Positions 1-11,828 of a DNA stretch of 64,000 nucleotides are shown here, piece by piece. This DNA comes from Nageia nagi (Eukaryota > Pinophyta): the NCBI GenBank assembly GCA_050084985.1, contig JBITNC010000001.1, forward strand, positions 59,830,001 to 59,894,000, read 5' to 3'. Position 1 is the first letter of the stretch; each line of letters opens with the position of its first letter. The notes beneath the pieces are model-generated. The model was not told the origin of the DNA and ran no database searches. It was given only the letters and a program-made list of their open reading frames with translations. The translations under genes were made by a program, and so were the position numbers.

Positions 1-1596
1 TTGGGCTTCCTTATATCCTATATAATTTTGAAGCACTGGTGCAATGAAAGTGGAATTTAGTCTCTTAATATTCTAAGGCTAGCATTCTTGATTTCTGAAA
101 TCGTTCTATATATACTTGGTGTGCAGTTTTTGCATAGCACTGGATATGCAAATTTTTGTGTTACAAGGGCATAACCCTTGAATTAGGGTTTCTTTTTGTT
201 GCATTTGATTTTCTAATTTTTCTTCTAGAGCATATTAATTTAAAATATCTACTAAATATGAACACTATGTATCTTCACTTTTGGATATTTTCTAGGAGCC
301 TAGGAGGTATGAGACCCGCTCAACCAATTCTTTGATTCTTGCAATCACACGGGGGGTCAAGGGACCGGCAGTTCTCGTAGGGGTACTTGTAGGGTATTTA
401 TTAATGGAGACAAGGGCTCACCTAACAATGGTGAATTTGTCAATCACTCACCTAATATTGTAATTATACACTACCTACAAAAGATAACATACTTGTGTAT
501 GGAAAATTTGAAATTATCCATGTATACATTGCCATACAAATCTAATTTGATTGTTCCTATTCTAGTGACTATATTCCTTGACTGTTGTTCAATGGATTAC
601 CCGGTATCTAAGATTAAGTTATGTTTTTACAATTGGATTAACTGTTTTTAATTAAGTATTATTATATTAATAAATTTTGTTGAAAATATATCACATAACA
701 CAGACCACCTTATAATATACAATAAACATTCTAAATAAGTGATAGGCTTGTCAAATTTGGTATACCTGTGGTTAAGATGGATCTCTGTCTTAATGGTTCT
801 GAGCTTGTATCCTTGTTTTCTCAAGTTGTCATGTTTGAATTGTTTGGTCTGTTCAAGAAAAAACTTTTTATTTCCCATCTTTGTGTACAAAAAGTTTGCT
901 TTCTTCATTGAAAAAGGTCAGAAGTTCAAAATTGAAGGATAAGTGGTTGACTTCACGAACATAGAGAAATAAAAATAAAATACTGAAGTTATACAAGCAT
1001 CAATAGGCAAAAATAGATTTAAGACCTTGTTAACACACATGGTCGTTTATTTTCATTTTACATGTTTTTTCTCTTATATCTTGATCAAATCAGATCAGTT
1101 TGGTATGTCAAAAAAGTTCAGTTTAGATTGAATCATTCATGTAAGCTATTTTGCCAGCCATGATCCTGGCCTTGCCAACAAATATAATTATGAGAATCCC
1201 ATTATTAATGAAAATCTCTTCACTAAATATGAGAGCCCCAGTATGAAATGATGTTTTTATTTACAAATGCTCATTAAATCTGATTCTAAAATGTTAACGT
1301 TTTTCCCTTTCCTTGCATTTTGAGAATGTGATATGCGGATAATTCCATAAACTCTATCCGAGTTGTAGAATAATATGTCTGGAGACGTATATGGTCTGCA
1401 AAAAATTTCCTTTTTATGTTTTTGTTTATATGGAAAGGTTCTTATTCGTGTTTGGCATTGATTTTGCAACAGTGAAAGACTAAATTTCTTGCCAAAATTT
1501 GTAAGGCAGACAGGATCTTTATAACTATCACACTTTGCCAGATCTGTGAATTCTTGAAATCAGTGGGTTCTATAGAGAAAATCAGACATCTTCAAA
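1..1596. other. Upstream flank of the host gene, no assignable gene
   Basis: No coding region is supported here. A locally GC-richer patch at about 295-430 reads openly in more than one frame but matches no family I recognise. Two pyrimidine-rich runs ending in AG (near 227 and 1510) could be intron 3' ends of the gene that starts at 1597, so part of this stretch may be its 5' UTR or an intron. Short reading frames at 648-942 and 1257-1469 have no recognisable domain. Confidence 0.4.
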
Positions 1597-2025
1597 ATGC
1601 AAGAGGAAGATGCTACTAAATCAAAAATGCAAAAGAGGAAGTCTTCTTCCCAAACACCTCCAGTAAGCCAAATTCAGGCTTACAATGAGGTACGCCAAGA
1701 AGACCTGGCTAAGTTGCCAAAGCCTTTACCAAAGAACCAGAAGTTTGAGCCTTCGAAAAGATTTGAAAGCTCCAGATCTCCACAGGAGGGTTCTCTTACT
1801 GAGTCTTCACCATTGACTGCAAAACCTGGTAATGAATACCGGGCCTTAAGGCGAAAGTACTTGCTTCTTGAGGAAGAAGGGTTTGCTTTAAGGGAAGAGC
1901 TTGAACAGATTGATGCCGATGTGAAGAAGCTAGAAGAGGAGAAACTTTCACTTTTGGATGAGCTGGTGGTTTTGGAAGGTTTAGTTGAACCTCCAACTAC
2001 CAATTCTCCAAGTCAGAAAGCTTAA
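1597..2025 (+). CDS. Small conserved-looking plant coiled-coil protein
   Basis: A 142-residue open frame ends in TAA. The ATG is supported by an in-frame TAG eight codons upstream (1573-1575). The N-terminal half (residues 1-80) is basic and rich in Ser, Pro, Lys and Gln, so it is probably disordered. Residues about 82-130 begin NEYRALRRKYLLLEEE and continue with regular Leu/Glu/Lys heptads, a strong coiled coil. The last dozen residues are again Ser/Pro/Thr rich. There is no signal peptide or membrane segment. The frame resembles short uncharacterised coiled-coil proteins of land plants that I recall only loosely, so I give no symbol and no function. It is the only intact non-transposon frame I can defend. 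Codon use and an unbroken frame amid decayed repeats argue that it is a real gene or its last exon. A 5' intron cannot be excluded. Confidence 0.7.
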   Translation: MQEEDATKSKMQKRKSSSQTPPVSQIQAYNEVRQEDLAKLPKPLPKNQKFEPSKRFESSRSPQEGSLTESSPLTAKPGNEYRALRRKYLLLEEEGFALREELEQIDADVKKLEEEKLSLLDELVVLEGLVEPPTTNSPSQKA

Positions 2026-3600
2026 AGCATAATCTGTCAGTATGTGCTGTTTTTAAACTTCTCTTGCTAGTTGCATATTCAACCTGAAGTGAAAGTTGAG
2101 CATATGTTACACTTCTTACAGGCTTCATGTTACACGGAAAATGCAGAAGCAGTTCCTGTGAGAAGCAATCAGAAGACTTTTTTATACGCTAGTCTTCAAA
2201 TACGTTCATGTGGAGTTTTATCTATGCTTTAATGGAAAGGTGTGTAAGTAGATGCTGCTCACATTATTTTCTAAGGAACATATCAAATTGTGGGCAATGG
2301 TTTGACATTTTTAATCATCTGTAGTGGCTACTGTTATTTCTGAGTGGATGTTTTAGTGCTTTGAATGTACAGCTATGATTTGTTGTGTTCCTTAATTGAG
2401 GAAATACTTCCATAAGCCTAACTTGATTAACCACTCTTGCATAATAGTTGGATCTCTTGTTGTCATTGCCTATATAAATCTTTTTTCTTTTCGAATCCAG
2501 TAAAGGAAATGAACATCCTTTAGTATATTTAACTTGCGAATGAGATTCTTACGTCTTTGTTAATATTTATCAGATGCATATGAACGTATCTATATTTTAG
2601 AGAAGGTATATGAATGTTATATATAGGACAGGTGAAGGCATTTTCGCTGTGTTTTCTTTCATTACAATTGTTTAGTAACATTTTTTATATGATTAATATA
2701 TATATACGTTGCACAATTAATGTTTTGTAGTTTTGCACTGTTTTGCTGCGTTGTAATTTACCAATTTATAGACATTACTTTTGTCATGGTAATTTTGAAA
2801 GTTACGAAGTTCTACAAGAAATGTGACATGTTTCTCTTCGTGTCAATTTTTTTTTTTAGCCTATGTCTTGTTAGGTATGAAATGATTGCATTGTTCCAAT
2901 ACATGCAGAATATAGATGGCTGTTTACTTGCCAAAAATGGAACATTGTCTGACTTATCGTATTCTACTTGATCATTCACTTGCCTAAGATTGATTTAATA
3001 TGGTCGATAAATAAATGTCAAATATTTTATTCTCAAATTTGTTGCGGACTTTCGCAAGACTTTGTTTCAATCAGTAGAATTTCAAATCTAAGTGGAGTAA
3101 CCAACAACTTTTCAAAAATGTAAAGTTTTAGTTTGGTGAGAGCATTTTCATTACATGTTTGGCAAAGGAATTTCTAAAAGTTGCACTTGCTTTAACCACA
3201 GCATGCATCTCTTGGTGGTCAACATGGAATTCATCTTCTTTCTCAATCATTCCATTTTTAGTTTGTATCATATTTCTCCTATAGACGTTTGCAAATTATA
3301 TGATCTCATTATTCAGATAATTTCTCAAGATGTTATTATGCAGAGGAATTCAAACATAATTTTGCATCAAATTTACTGTTTTATGCAAATCTTCATTTGT
3401 AGTGGTGGTTGTTGATTATAATGACAATCCGTATGAAGACTTTCAACAGATAACATCTTTAATGCTTTCATTTTAGTTCAAATTCTGTAAGATCTTGGTT
3501 TCATGAAATCTGTTTGAATTTTCTTAAATTATAAAGATCTTGATTGTATGTAATCAGTTGGGCTTTTTAAAATTTTGCACAAATTTTTAGAACTGAATTT
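2026..3600. other. 3' flank of the host gene, AT-rich, nothing assignable
   Basis: The beginning probably holds the 3' UTR of the coiled-coil gene. The rest is AT-rich sequence with scattered stops. Reading frames at 2720-2971 and 3155-3415 are low-complexity and show no domain. I see no repeat ends, RNA gene or second exon I could defend. Confidence 0.4.
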
Positions 3601-5132
3601 GTATCATTACTTACTTTTTTGATTAATAAGGTTAATTTTGTATTAATAAAAAAGATGGAGTTTTGTAGGGTCTCCAAAAACTTTAAAGTCAAGATTGTAC
3701 TTCATATTACATTATGGGTCTTCATCAACAAAATATAGGACTTGTATACAATTTCTTTTCATTTCCTACCTATAGCTTCAACAGAAAACCAAAGAGAATA
3801 TGATATTCCCTTTTTGCTTAGAAAACAAAGTAGATTGTAGCATTAACTGAATACACTACAACTTCTATAGAGGCCACAGTAATAGCATTGGTTTTGCTAC
3901 CCAAAATTCCTTCCTACATAGTGGTGCATAGTTTAGGTGTTCTCTTCTTTTCTCATGTCCTCTCGTAATTGCATATAAAGCATACCATCCTTCTTTGGAA
4001 ACTTAAAGTTCCTTATCATGTAGTCCTCTTTGAAGAATTTGATATCAAAACTTAACTTTTATTATAACTATTATTTAATTTCAGGATTAGTAACATGTTG
4101 GTTATAATTATTGTTTAGATTTGCTTAGATTCTATTAACTTATAGGGATTTCATATTTTTTCAAGCATTTTTCAAACTACGATGTGAATGTTTGAAGTTA
4201 TGAGATAGATTGAAGGATAGAAGAAAAATAAATGCATTTTTCATTATGGGTGGTAAATAGATAAATTCATCCTCTTTCCATCTTATCTAAGTCCATTTTA
4301 CAAAAACATTAGGCAAATTAATAAAAATATTTGTAATTTCAATTTGATCTATAAATTCTTAGATCAAAATAATCAAAACAAGTTTGGCGATTTACATTTT
4401 AATTTGGTTATAAATAATCATTTAAATGCATAATAAATATATATTTATTCGAAGAAAGTTTGATAATTTTATTTCACATCTTAATTTTGTTAAAACACTC
4501 ATTTAAATAAATAAATGATATATGTATTGATCTTTGGACAAATTTTGATAGATCCTACAAACCAATGAGTTTAAAAGATTTTTTTCTTCTTCAGAAAAAG
4601 GTCAAAAAAATTTATTCAAAAAATGTTAAATTATACAATCAATTTTGATAACCTATATTTCTTGGCTAGGCTCAAATTTTGGTTAATGTTAGTTCTTTTT
4701 TCTTCTCATGATTAAGATCCTTTGTGTCTTGCTTCTTGTGCCTCTTCTTCCTTTATTGAGGGTTGGTTCCATTGAAAACTAGTAAACCCTCTTGCTCTTC
4801 TTGTCCTCTCCTACTTAGTTTCCATATTGAGATTGATTCTAGAGTTACACCCATATCTCTTTTTCCTCTTGTTGAATGAGAATCTTCTCATTATTTGGCC
4901 TACAAGGTCTCTAGCAATTTCCTCATAGTGAATGCCCTAGGTTCTTTCTTGTGGTCTAAACTCTTCTTTCAATTTTTTTTTCTTTCTTTCTAACAAGAGT
5001 TGCCACCAAATGAAACTTGGTCCCAAGTTCCAAGTTATTCTTAGTATCTTGGATTTGAACCCATTATTCGTTTAATAGTTCCAAAAGGTATTTGCCATTG
5101 AGAGAGGGCCTACTTGTTTGTTTGAAGATAGT

Positions 5133-5321
5133 TTACCACCAATCCCAAACTATTTTAGCATATGTACACTCAAAGAGGAGGTGACTCACTAATTCCTCTT
5201 CTTGATGGAACATTACACACCAACTAGGTCCTATAAAACCCCTTTTCCTCAAGTTGTCTTGAGTCATAATACCATTATGTGTAACTAGCCATGTAAAACA
5301 ATTTACCTTCACCCATATCAT
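5133..5321 (-). pseudogene. LINE-1 reverse-transcriptase zinc-binding (zf-RVT) segment
   Basis: The 62-residue frame has the pattern typical of this plant LINE domain: an aromatic F-x-W near the start, then D-N-L-R-K-R-G, a Cys, and H-L-L-F-E-C followed by VWDWW. The second Cys of the usual C-x2-C pair is replaced (C-V-M-F), consistent with decay. The adjoining frame at 5361-5546 (G-x-Y-I-V-K-Q-G-Y) is the segment that normally precedes it, so ORF2 continues across a gap or frameshift. Confidence 0.7.
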
Positions 5322-6159
5322 GGGTTGTCAGAGTTTCATCCAAGGGCATTGTCATGGAAATTAGGAATTATGAATAATCCTTCTATAACCTTGTTTTACT
5401 ATGTAAATACCCAATCTTCCATGTCCCCATGCTAGTTGGCTTGGTCCATTTCTTCTTGGCCACTTCTTGTCCTCTAGGATTGCTTCCAATTTCATTTTCT
5501 CCTCCTTCCTTTCTTTACCTAACCTTTGCTTTATGTCATCCCACAACCCTATATTGGCTTGTTGATGCTTTGGAGGTTGGAGATAATGGAAAGTATAAGT
5601 CCATCCTTGTCTTTAGAGGGCTTCTATGAGGCTAGTACAATTTAGTTTTTAAGGCTTGGTTATTTATTTTCATTGCTCTAATCGAAAGTCCTCATGTTTC
5701 CTTTGGATGGCGTACCTTGTCCCAACTTACTGTTTCTCTTGTATGATCTTTTTGTTTTCTTGACCATAAGAATTTTCTCATCAATTTGTCTAAATCTTTA
5801 AAACACCCTTTGGGGTTACCAAAGAAAAAAAATTATAGCATTGCTTGGAGCATTAATTTTTGCAATGTTACTCTCCATCCTGAACTCAACCATATGTGGG
5901 TCCAATGTGATAACTTTGAATGGAGTTTGTCTTTTAAATCTTTAATTTTGAGTCTTTTCTTTGTCAAGGCAATACTAAGATACTATAAGGGTAAGAAGGC
6001 TTTTGAGAATCTTAGGATATGGGCTATCCTCTCTCTAACTCCTTATATCACATTGAAAAACATAACTTTGGATTTTCCTTCATTTAAATACTATCACATG
6101 GTTGTAATATAGCAATCTAAGATTCCTCTTATGCTAGTTCCTTATTTGATTGTGACTTC

Positions 6160-6760
6160 TCCCCACATCACTATGTCATCTACAAATTGTAGGTGGGTGA
6201 TCCTTATATCCTTATTTATTTATATCCTTGCAATGGAGTTCTTTATTTTCTCTTTTGTATTAATATTCTCAAACCTTTTAAAAAAATGATGGATAGACAT
6301 GGAGAACAATGATCCCCTTATCTCATATCTTAGGAAGCTATGAACAGTTGGGACAAAGGCCCATTGATGAGTACTAAGAAGGAGATTGTGGATATGCATT
6401 TCAACATCCATTTAATCCATTTTTCCATAAAATTAAACGTTTGCAAGATTTGGGAAAGAAAGTTCCAACTTACATTGTCATAGTCCTTATAAAAGTCTAG
6501 TTTAAGGAGAATTCATTTGTTTCCTTTTTGACATAGGTGGTGGATAGTTTTATGTGCAACCACAATCCCATCAAATATTTGGCTTCCTTACATGAATCCC
6601 CCTTACTTTGGAGAAATTAAATATGAAAGTATTTATTTTAGCCTTTTTCCCATCACTTTGGTTATGATCTTATAAACGATATTACATAAGGTTATTGGTA
6701 TGTAATTGCTTAAGGACTCCATCTCACCTCCTTTTGGGATTAGAGCCATAAAGCTTGACT
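6160..6760 (-). pseudogene. LINE-1 reverse-transcriptase core
   Basis: Reading the minus strand in shifting frames gives the L1 RT blocks in order: ALIPKGG-like and PITLCN-like segments (about 6750-6640), a LKLDFYKDYD-like block with the first catalytic Asp (about 6530-6490), a VLINGP segment (about 6400-6340) followed by a stop-interrupted copy of the usual R-Q-G-D-P-L-S-P block, and F-V-D-D at 6175-6186, the counterpart of the catalytic FADD box. The catalytic aspartates are still legible, but several stops make the sequence non-functional. Confidence 0.75.
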
Positions 6761-6847
6761 GAGGGCTTTGAAGTTTCATTTGGTAGTTTTAGTCTCTTCC
6801 ATTTCTCAGGTTACATTAATCTTTTCTATCATATCCCAGTAAGCTCT

Positions 6848-7216
6848 AAAGAACTCTATTGGGAATCCATATGGTCATAGAACCTTCCTTGTTTGCATTG
6901 TGAACATTGATTTTTCAACCTCCTCCTTTTGGATATCTTTGTAAAGTCCCTTATTTTATTTTTGGGATACTAGTTTTGGCATCTTTCATTGCTTGGGTTA
7001 CATTCTTTGATACTATATTCCACCAAGGTTTAAAGAACTCTATTGGGAATCCATATAGTCATGGATCATTTCCTATCTGCATTATGAACATTGGTTCTTT
7101 GACCTCCTCCTTTTGGATCTCTCTATAAAGCCCCTCATTTTATTTATGAAATATTAGTTTTCGAATACTGTCTAGTATTTCCACTTGAAAATGGGGTGAC
7201 ATGTGTGGATCTACAA
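6848..7216. repeat. 184-bp tandem duplication inside LINE-1 ORF2
   Basis: The stretch starting AAAGAACTCTATTGGG at 6848 recurs at 7032, an offset of 184 bp. The following sequence matches imperfectly through the end of the second copy. It is an internal duplication within the region linking the LINE endonuclease and RT. The end coordinate is approximate. Confidence 0.7.
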
Positions 7217-7769
7217 CAAGTAAAGCAAAAAATAATTGTTAGCAACCTCTTTCATACCTAGGTTGGTGGTCTCTATGACTCCTATAGTAAGGGCATCAAT
7301 TTGATTTTGGAGACTTCCAAATGTGGTTGATTAATGAAAGAACTTGGTATTTAGCCATGTTATTCTTTATCTTTGTCTCTAATCTTGCAACAAACAATTT
7401 TCTTGGTAGAATAATTCTTCAAAGATAATTTTTGAATGAATCTTCTTTGTTATTTCTTACATATGCCATGTGATATTTTCTCTTTGATGTTAGAATTTGG
7501 GTCGATAAATTTTACTCCAACTCTTCAATTTATTTTTAACATATTTTAGCTTACAATGAAGTTGGTATTCTATATTCTTGTGTGTTTATTTCCCTTGTTT
7601 CCACCATTATTCCATAAGTTTTGACATGTCTTTCTTTTGAATCTAAGATTTCTTGAATATGAAAGGAAAGTACCTTAGTGAGGATCCTTTTCCTATAAGA
7701 ATATGCATAAGAAAATGACATGAAGTTAATTGATTAAGTATTTGTTATTGTAAATACTACTAGGTGGAT

Positions 7770-8060
7770 ACTTCCTCCCCCATAAGGAATATATCTAATA
7801 TGGATTTGATTGTTTGGTATTCTTTTTTACTGGTCCAAGTCTTGTTACACCCTAATGAAAATATATTAATCAATTTTAGGTATTCTGTTTGGGCCATCAA
7901 GAGCCTATCATTTTCATTTAGCTGGATCAACCCTCCTTCTTAGTCATGCATTGTTATTTTGGTATTTAGGTCTCCACCAATTATGCAGAGGTATTCTTGG
8001 TGGATCTATCTTGTTTTTACATATAATTGTGAGGCAAATTGTTATAGGAACCCCCTTACA
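7770..8060 (-). pseudogene. LINE-1 endonuclease segment, cut by element A
   Basis: The minus strand reads a block matching the plant L1 endonuclease: a hydrophobic strand ending in IIGGDLNT (7958-7980), the counterpart of CGDFNT. About 60 codons follow, with G-G-L near the start and a Trp near the end. Element A interrupts the same domain at 8128, and its upstream residues continue on the far side of A from 52877. Confidence 0.65.
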
Positions 8061-8128
8061 ACTGTCAACATGGTGAAATTTTATAGTCTCTACCTATCCA
8101 CCTAACAATTATGGGTAGTAGTATGATT

Positions 8129-8610
8129 TGAGGTTAATAATTTAAACTCAAAGAACATCAATATTCAAAATATGAAGAAATTAAGTGGAACTATCATTCA
8201 TCAAATCATAATCAACAATGCATATAAATATATGAACTATATTAAATTAATTAAGGAGATTACAAATGGAAGCAATACAACCCAAACTATGATACAATAA
8301 TGGAGGAAAGTACAAGAAAACTCAAAGCTACAGCCTACAACAACTCAATAGTAATCCAGTACTATCCAACTTTATGCAATGGAATCAATAAAAGAATAAA
8401 TATAAGCCTAAGATATATGGAGAAGTAGTTACAAGCTGGATTCTCATGTTACATTAAACTACAATTACAAAAGATCTATGTGTATTGCTTTAAGAATCAA
8501 ATTAACAAGAACTACAGTGCTAGTGTTGATAGGGACATTGGTATTAAGTGTTTGACAGGAGCATTGATGCTTGCAGAACAAATGTTATGATATAAAGTCA
8601 ATATCCAACA
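8129..8610 (-). repeat. 3' LTR of element A
   Basis: It begins TG and ends CA and aligns along its length with 52363-52876. A purine-rich tract on the minus strand (AAGGAGGAGTA, just right of 8610) precedes it, as expected for a polypurine tract. The two LTRs differ at many positions by eye, so this is an old insertion. Confidence 0.9.
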
Positions 8611-9322
8611 TACTCCTCCTTGATGTTGAGTGGAATCATAAGTGATTTCATCAACTTCAAAAACTGATATTTAGCAATTCCTTTTGTAAATACATCCACT
8701 AGTTGATCATGAGTACTACAATGTCTCATTTCAATCAGTCTTTTGTCCACCATATCATGAATTAAGTGATAGTTTAATTCAAAATGCTTTAATTTGCTAT
8801 GGTGGATTGGATTTTGTGCCAAGTGAATGGCCCTCAAGTTGTCACAAAATAGTGAAGTAGGTTTATCTTGATTCTTACCTATCTCTCCAAAACCTTTTGA
8901 ATCCAAAATGCTTGAGCACCTGCTTAAGTGAGTACTATATATTTCACTTAAGTTGAGGAGAGTTCCACTAATCCTTGCTTCTTAGAGCTCCAAGTGATCA
9001 CTCTAGATCCTAATGAAAAATAATTATTAGAAGTAGACTTTTGGTCATCCAAATTACTACCCCAATCCGAATCACTAATATCAAATAGCTCTATTCTCTC
9101 AAATTGAATGTAACGAACACCATAATCAAGAGTACCCTTTACATACCTCAAAATTCTCTTTGTAGCCTTCAAATGCAATAAGGATGGGTTACTCATATAC
9201 CTTGAAACCATTGAGACAACATAAGCAATATTAGATCTGGTAATGGTGAGAAATATTAGGCTCCCAACAATTCTCCTAAACTCCTTGAGAGTTACTTTCT
9301 TAATCACATCATATTTATACAA
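8598..9322 (-). pseudogene. Element A RNase H domain
   Basis: Two collinear frames (9322-8948 and 8906-8598) give the Copia RNase H: a segment with IVGSLIFLT and KATKRILRYVKGT, the acidic DSDW, KSTS and WSSKKQ blocks, and then CDNLRAIHLAQNP, HYHLIHDMVD and DVFTKGIA near the C-terminus. A gap of about 40 bp with a frame break separates the two frames. The reading frame runs a few bases into the LTR, as is common in this family. Confidence 0.8.
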
Positions 9323-9381
9323 CTATACACCATGAGCAACAAGTGTAGGGATTGATTTGCAACTTTCTATACCATACTTCT

Positions 9382-10080
9382 TCAGCATATCAATTGCATA
9401 TTGATTTGAAAAATGAAGATTAAGCCATTGTTTTGATACACTTCCATACCAAGGAAATAATACAACAATCCCAAATCTTTCATTTCAAATTCTTGCATCA
9501 TATCAGCCTTGAAGTTATCATTCAAAATAGAGCTACTACCCATATAAATCAATTCATCCACAAATAAACTCACAAGTATGATTTCATTACCTTCTTTCTT
9601 GACGTATAAGGTAGGTTCATATTTTCTCCTTTTGAAGCCACTCTTAAGAAAGTAGTCATTAATTCTAGTGGACTAAGCTCTTGGAGCTTGTTTAAGACCA
9701 TAAAAGGCCTTATTCAATATGTATACCAAATTCTCCTTTACTTTTACATCAAAAACTTGAGGTTGTTGGACATAAACTTGCTCAACTAGATACCCATTCA
9801 AAAAGACACTTTTGACATCCATATGATGTACAATCAAACATTTATGATTAGCCAAGGAAAGGACTATTCTAACTATCTCTTGCCTTGCTATAGGAGCAAA
9901 TTTCTCTTCATAATCAGTCCCATTTTTTTGTGTGAATCCTTTGGTAACCAATCTTATTTTGAATCTTTCAGTATTCCTATCACTGTTATATTTGATCTTG
10001 TAGAATCATTTGGATCCAACACACTTCTTTCCTTTGGGTAGCTCATACAACTTCCAAGTATCATTTCTAACAATGGAATT
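9382..10080 (-). pseudogene. Element A reverse transcriptase
   Basis: The minus strand carries the Copia RT blocks: KGFTQK with DYEEKFAPIAR (near 9950), MDVKSVFLNGYL with the first catalytic Asp, YGLKQAPRA, and FVDELIYMGS where YVDDL is expected, so the second catalytic Asp has become Glu. DLGLLYYFLGMEVYQ follows. Frames are broken between 9573 and 9673. It closely resembles the RT of element B, so A and B belong to related families. Confidence 0.8.
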
Positions 10081-10083
10081 GAT

Positions 10084-11344
10084 TTAATCTTTCATAACTT
10101 GCACCCAAGCATCATTAGTATAAGCATGTTCATAATAAGATGGCTCAAAAATAGTAGTAGTAAGAAAATCATAGATTACAATGCCACCTTTATGTTCACC
10201 ATCATCTTCATTTCCATACATGTGCATATTCTCAAGTCTTTGAACAAGGGCTTGGCCTCTAGTCAACCTTCTTTGGAAATTGGTGTCTAAGACTTGAGAA
10301 GGTGGATGGATTTGAAGTGCCTTAGTCCCCCTTTTTATTCTTCTCACTTCAAAGAAAATATTAGATGACTCATTGTTGGAAGAAGGGATAAATGTACTTT
10401 TCTTTGTACTATTTGATGAACTTGTTGAAGGTGGAGTGGGTAGAAAAATAGGAGTGTTGGCACTACTCCTAGTGTTGATGCTGGACCCTATGCTAGTGCT
10501 AGATCCAAAAGGATTAGGATACTCACAAGTCTTCAAATTTGACTTCACATTTTGCTAAATTTTCTTCCCAATACAAGAACTTGAAGAATTTTCTAAATTG
10601 GTTCCATCATCAACATATAGTTTTTTATGACAATAGACTCCCCTTTCATAAAAAATTACATCTTTTGACATAATAACCTTACTAGTTTTGGGATTGTAAA
10701 TCCTATAGGATTTTATCTTCTCACAATAGTGAATAAAAATTAAAACTTCATTCTTTACATCAAGCTTATTCCTTTGTTCATAAACTACATGAGCAAATGC
10801 TTTGCACCCAAAAAGATCAAAGTGATTTAGATTGGGCTTCGTTTGATACCAACCCTCATAAGGGGTGATGTTCTCCAAGATTCTTGTTGGAATTTTGTTC
10901 AAAATATATACTATTGTACTAACAACATCAACCTAATACATGTTTTTCAACTGTTTGATTGGTAACATGCTTCTATCATCTCTATAACTGTCCTAGTTTT
11001 CCTTTCTACCACTCCATTTTGTTATGGGATGTAGGAAAATATGAGTGTTCTCCTAATCCCATGATCCTTGTAAAATTAGAGAAATTCATTGGAGTAAAAC
11101 TCTCTGCTACATTAAGTCCTCAAACATTTAATTTTAGAATCATATTATTTCTCTATAAAATTCTTGAAATCTTTGAAATACTAAAATGCTTCATCTTTAT
11201 GTTTAAGGAAAAAAACCAACACATTCGAGAGTAATCATTAATGAAGGTAAGAAAGTAAGAGTTCCTACCTAAACTTAGAGTTTGAATAGGCACACAAATA
11301 TTTGAGTTAATCAATTGCAATGGGTATGAAGCCCTCCATGCTTT
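10084..11344 (-). pseudogene. Element A integrase and linker to RT
   Basis: From 11344 leftwards: TKAWRAS, an N-S-N-I-C-V-P segment in which the first catalytic Asp is replaced by Asn, and TFINDYSRM. After a broken central part come PYEGWYQTKPNLNHFDLFG and the FIHYCEKIKSYRIYNP block (10902-10555), which are the integrase C-terminal motifs. The 10548-10084 frame is the variable Ser/Pro-rich linker ending in the start of RT (NDAWVQVM). The N-terminal zinc-binding part is absent because element B sits at 11345 and the sequence beyond B was deleted. Confidence 0.75.
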
Positions 11345-11800
11345 TGTTGGAGATTGAAACTTTTCATTCTCACTAGAATGAAACATCAACGTGTTTCATT
11401 ATCTATGGAAATGTTTTCATGTCTCTACAAACCTGCATGTTTCTACAAACCTGTGTGTTTTTGGAAACACCAATGTATTTTCAATCACCCTATGTGTTTT
11501 GTCACATTTTTTTGGTAGTTCTAACATTTATGATGTTTGCTTCAATTTTTCTTAGTTGCACTTTGATTAAGCATTTGTTACTTCATATGGATGATGGGAG
11601 AATATCCTAGAACATGATTGTAACTCCCATTTAGCTATTTTCAGTTTGGTTTGAGTGGATTTTTGTAACAATCCTTAGCATTCATTTTTGGTCCTCCATA
11701 TAACCTCCATGAGCTCAATTTCAGTAACTCATTGAGGTTCTATATATTGTACTTCGAATTTTCTTAATAGATCAAATTATTGTATGCTCAAATTGTTTCA
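11345..11800 (+). repeat. 5' LTR of element B
   Basis: A 456-bp TG...CA segment lies between the broken integrase of A and the primer site at 11804. Its first 100 bp or so align with 43333-43437. It contains a short internal duplication (CTACAAACCTG twice near 11425-11455) that the 3' copy lacks. Confidence 0.8.
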
Positions 11801-11828
11801 TATTGGCATCAGAGCTAGTTGATATTAG

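Larger units (their letters stand above)
3601..8128 (-). mobile_element. LINE-1: 3' part of an old L1-type LINE (ORF2), interrupted by element A
   Basis: This is a decayed plant L1-type ORF2 read from 8128 downwards. Domains appear in the expected order: endonuclease (about 8060-7770, with a GGDLNT-like motif at 7958-7980), reverse transcriptase (about 6760-6160) and an RT zinc-binding segment (5321-5133). A Lys/Arg-rich stretch in the low 4700-5000s is probably the tail of the protein. Many stops and frameshifts are present. The 3' limit near 3600-3660 is inferred from a T-rich sequence resembling the one at the end of LINE-2 (about 55620-55690). The right edge is the exact target duplication of element A. 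The 5' part of the same LINE lies at 52877 to about 54730. Confidence 0.75.

Noticed and set aside
2720-3415. Two hydrophobic frames downstream of the host gene
   Set aside because: Low-complexity Phe/Ile/Leu composition from T-rich DNA, no domain, no splice support.
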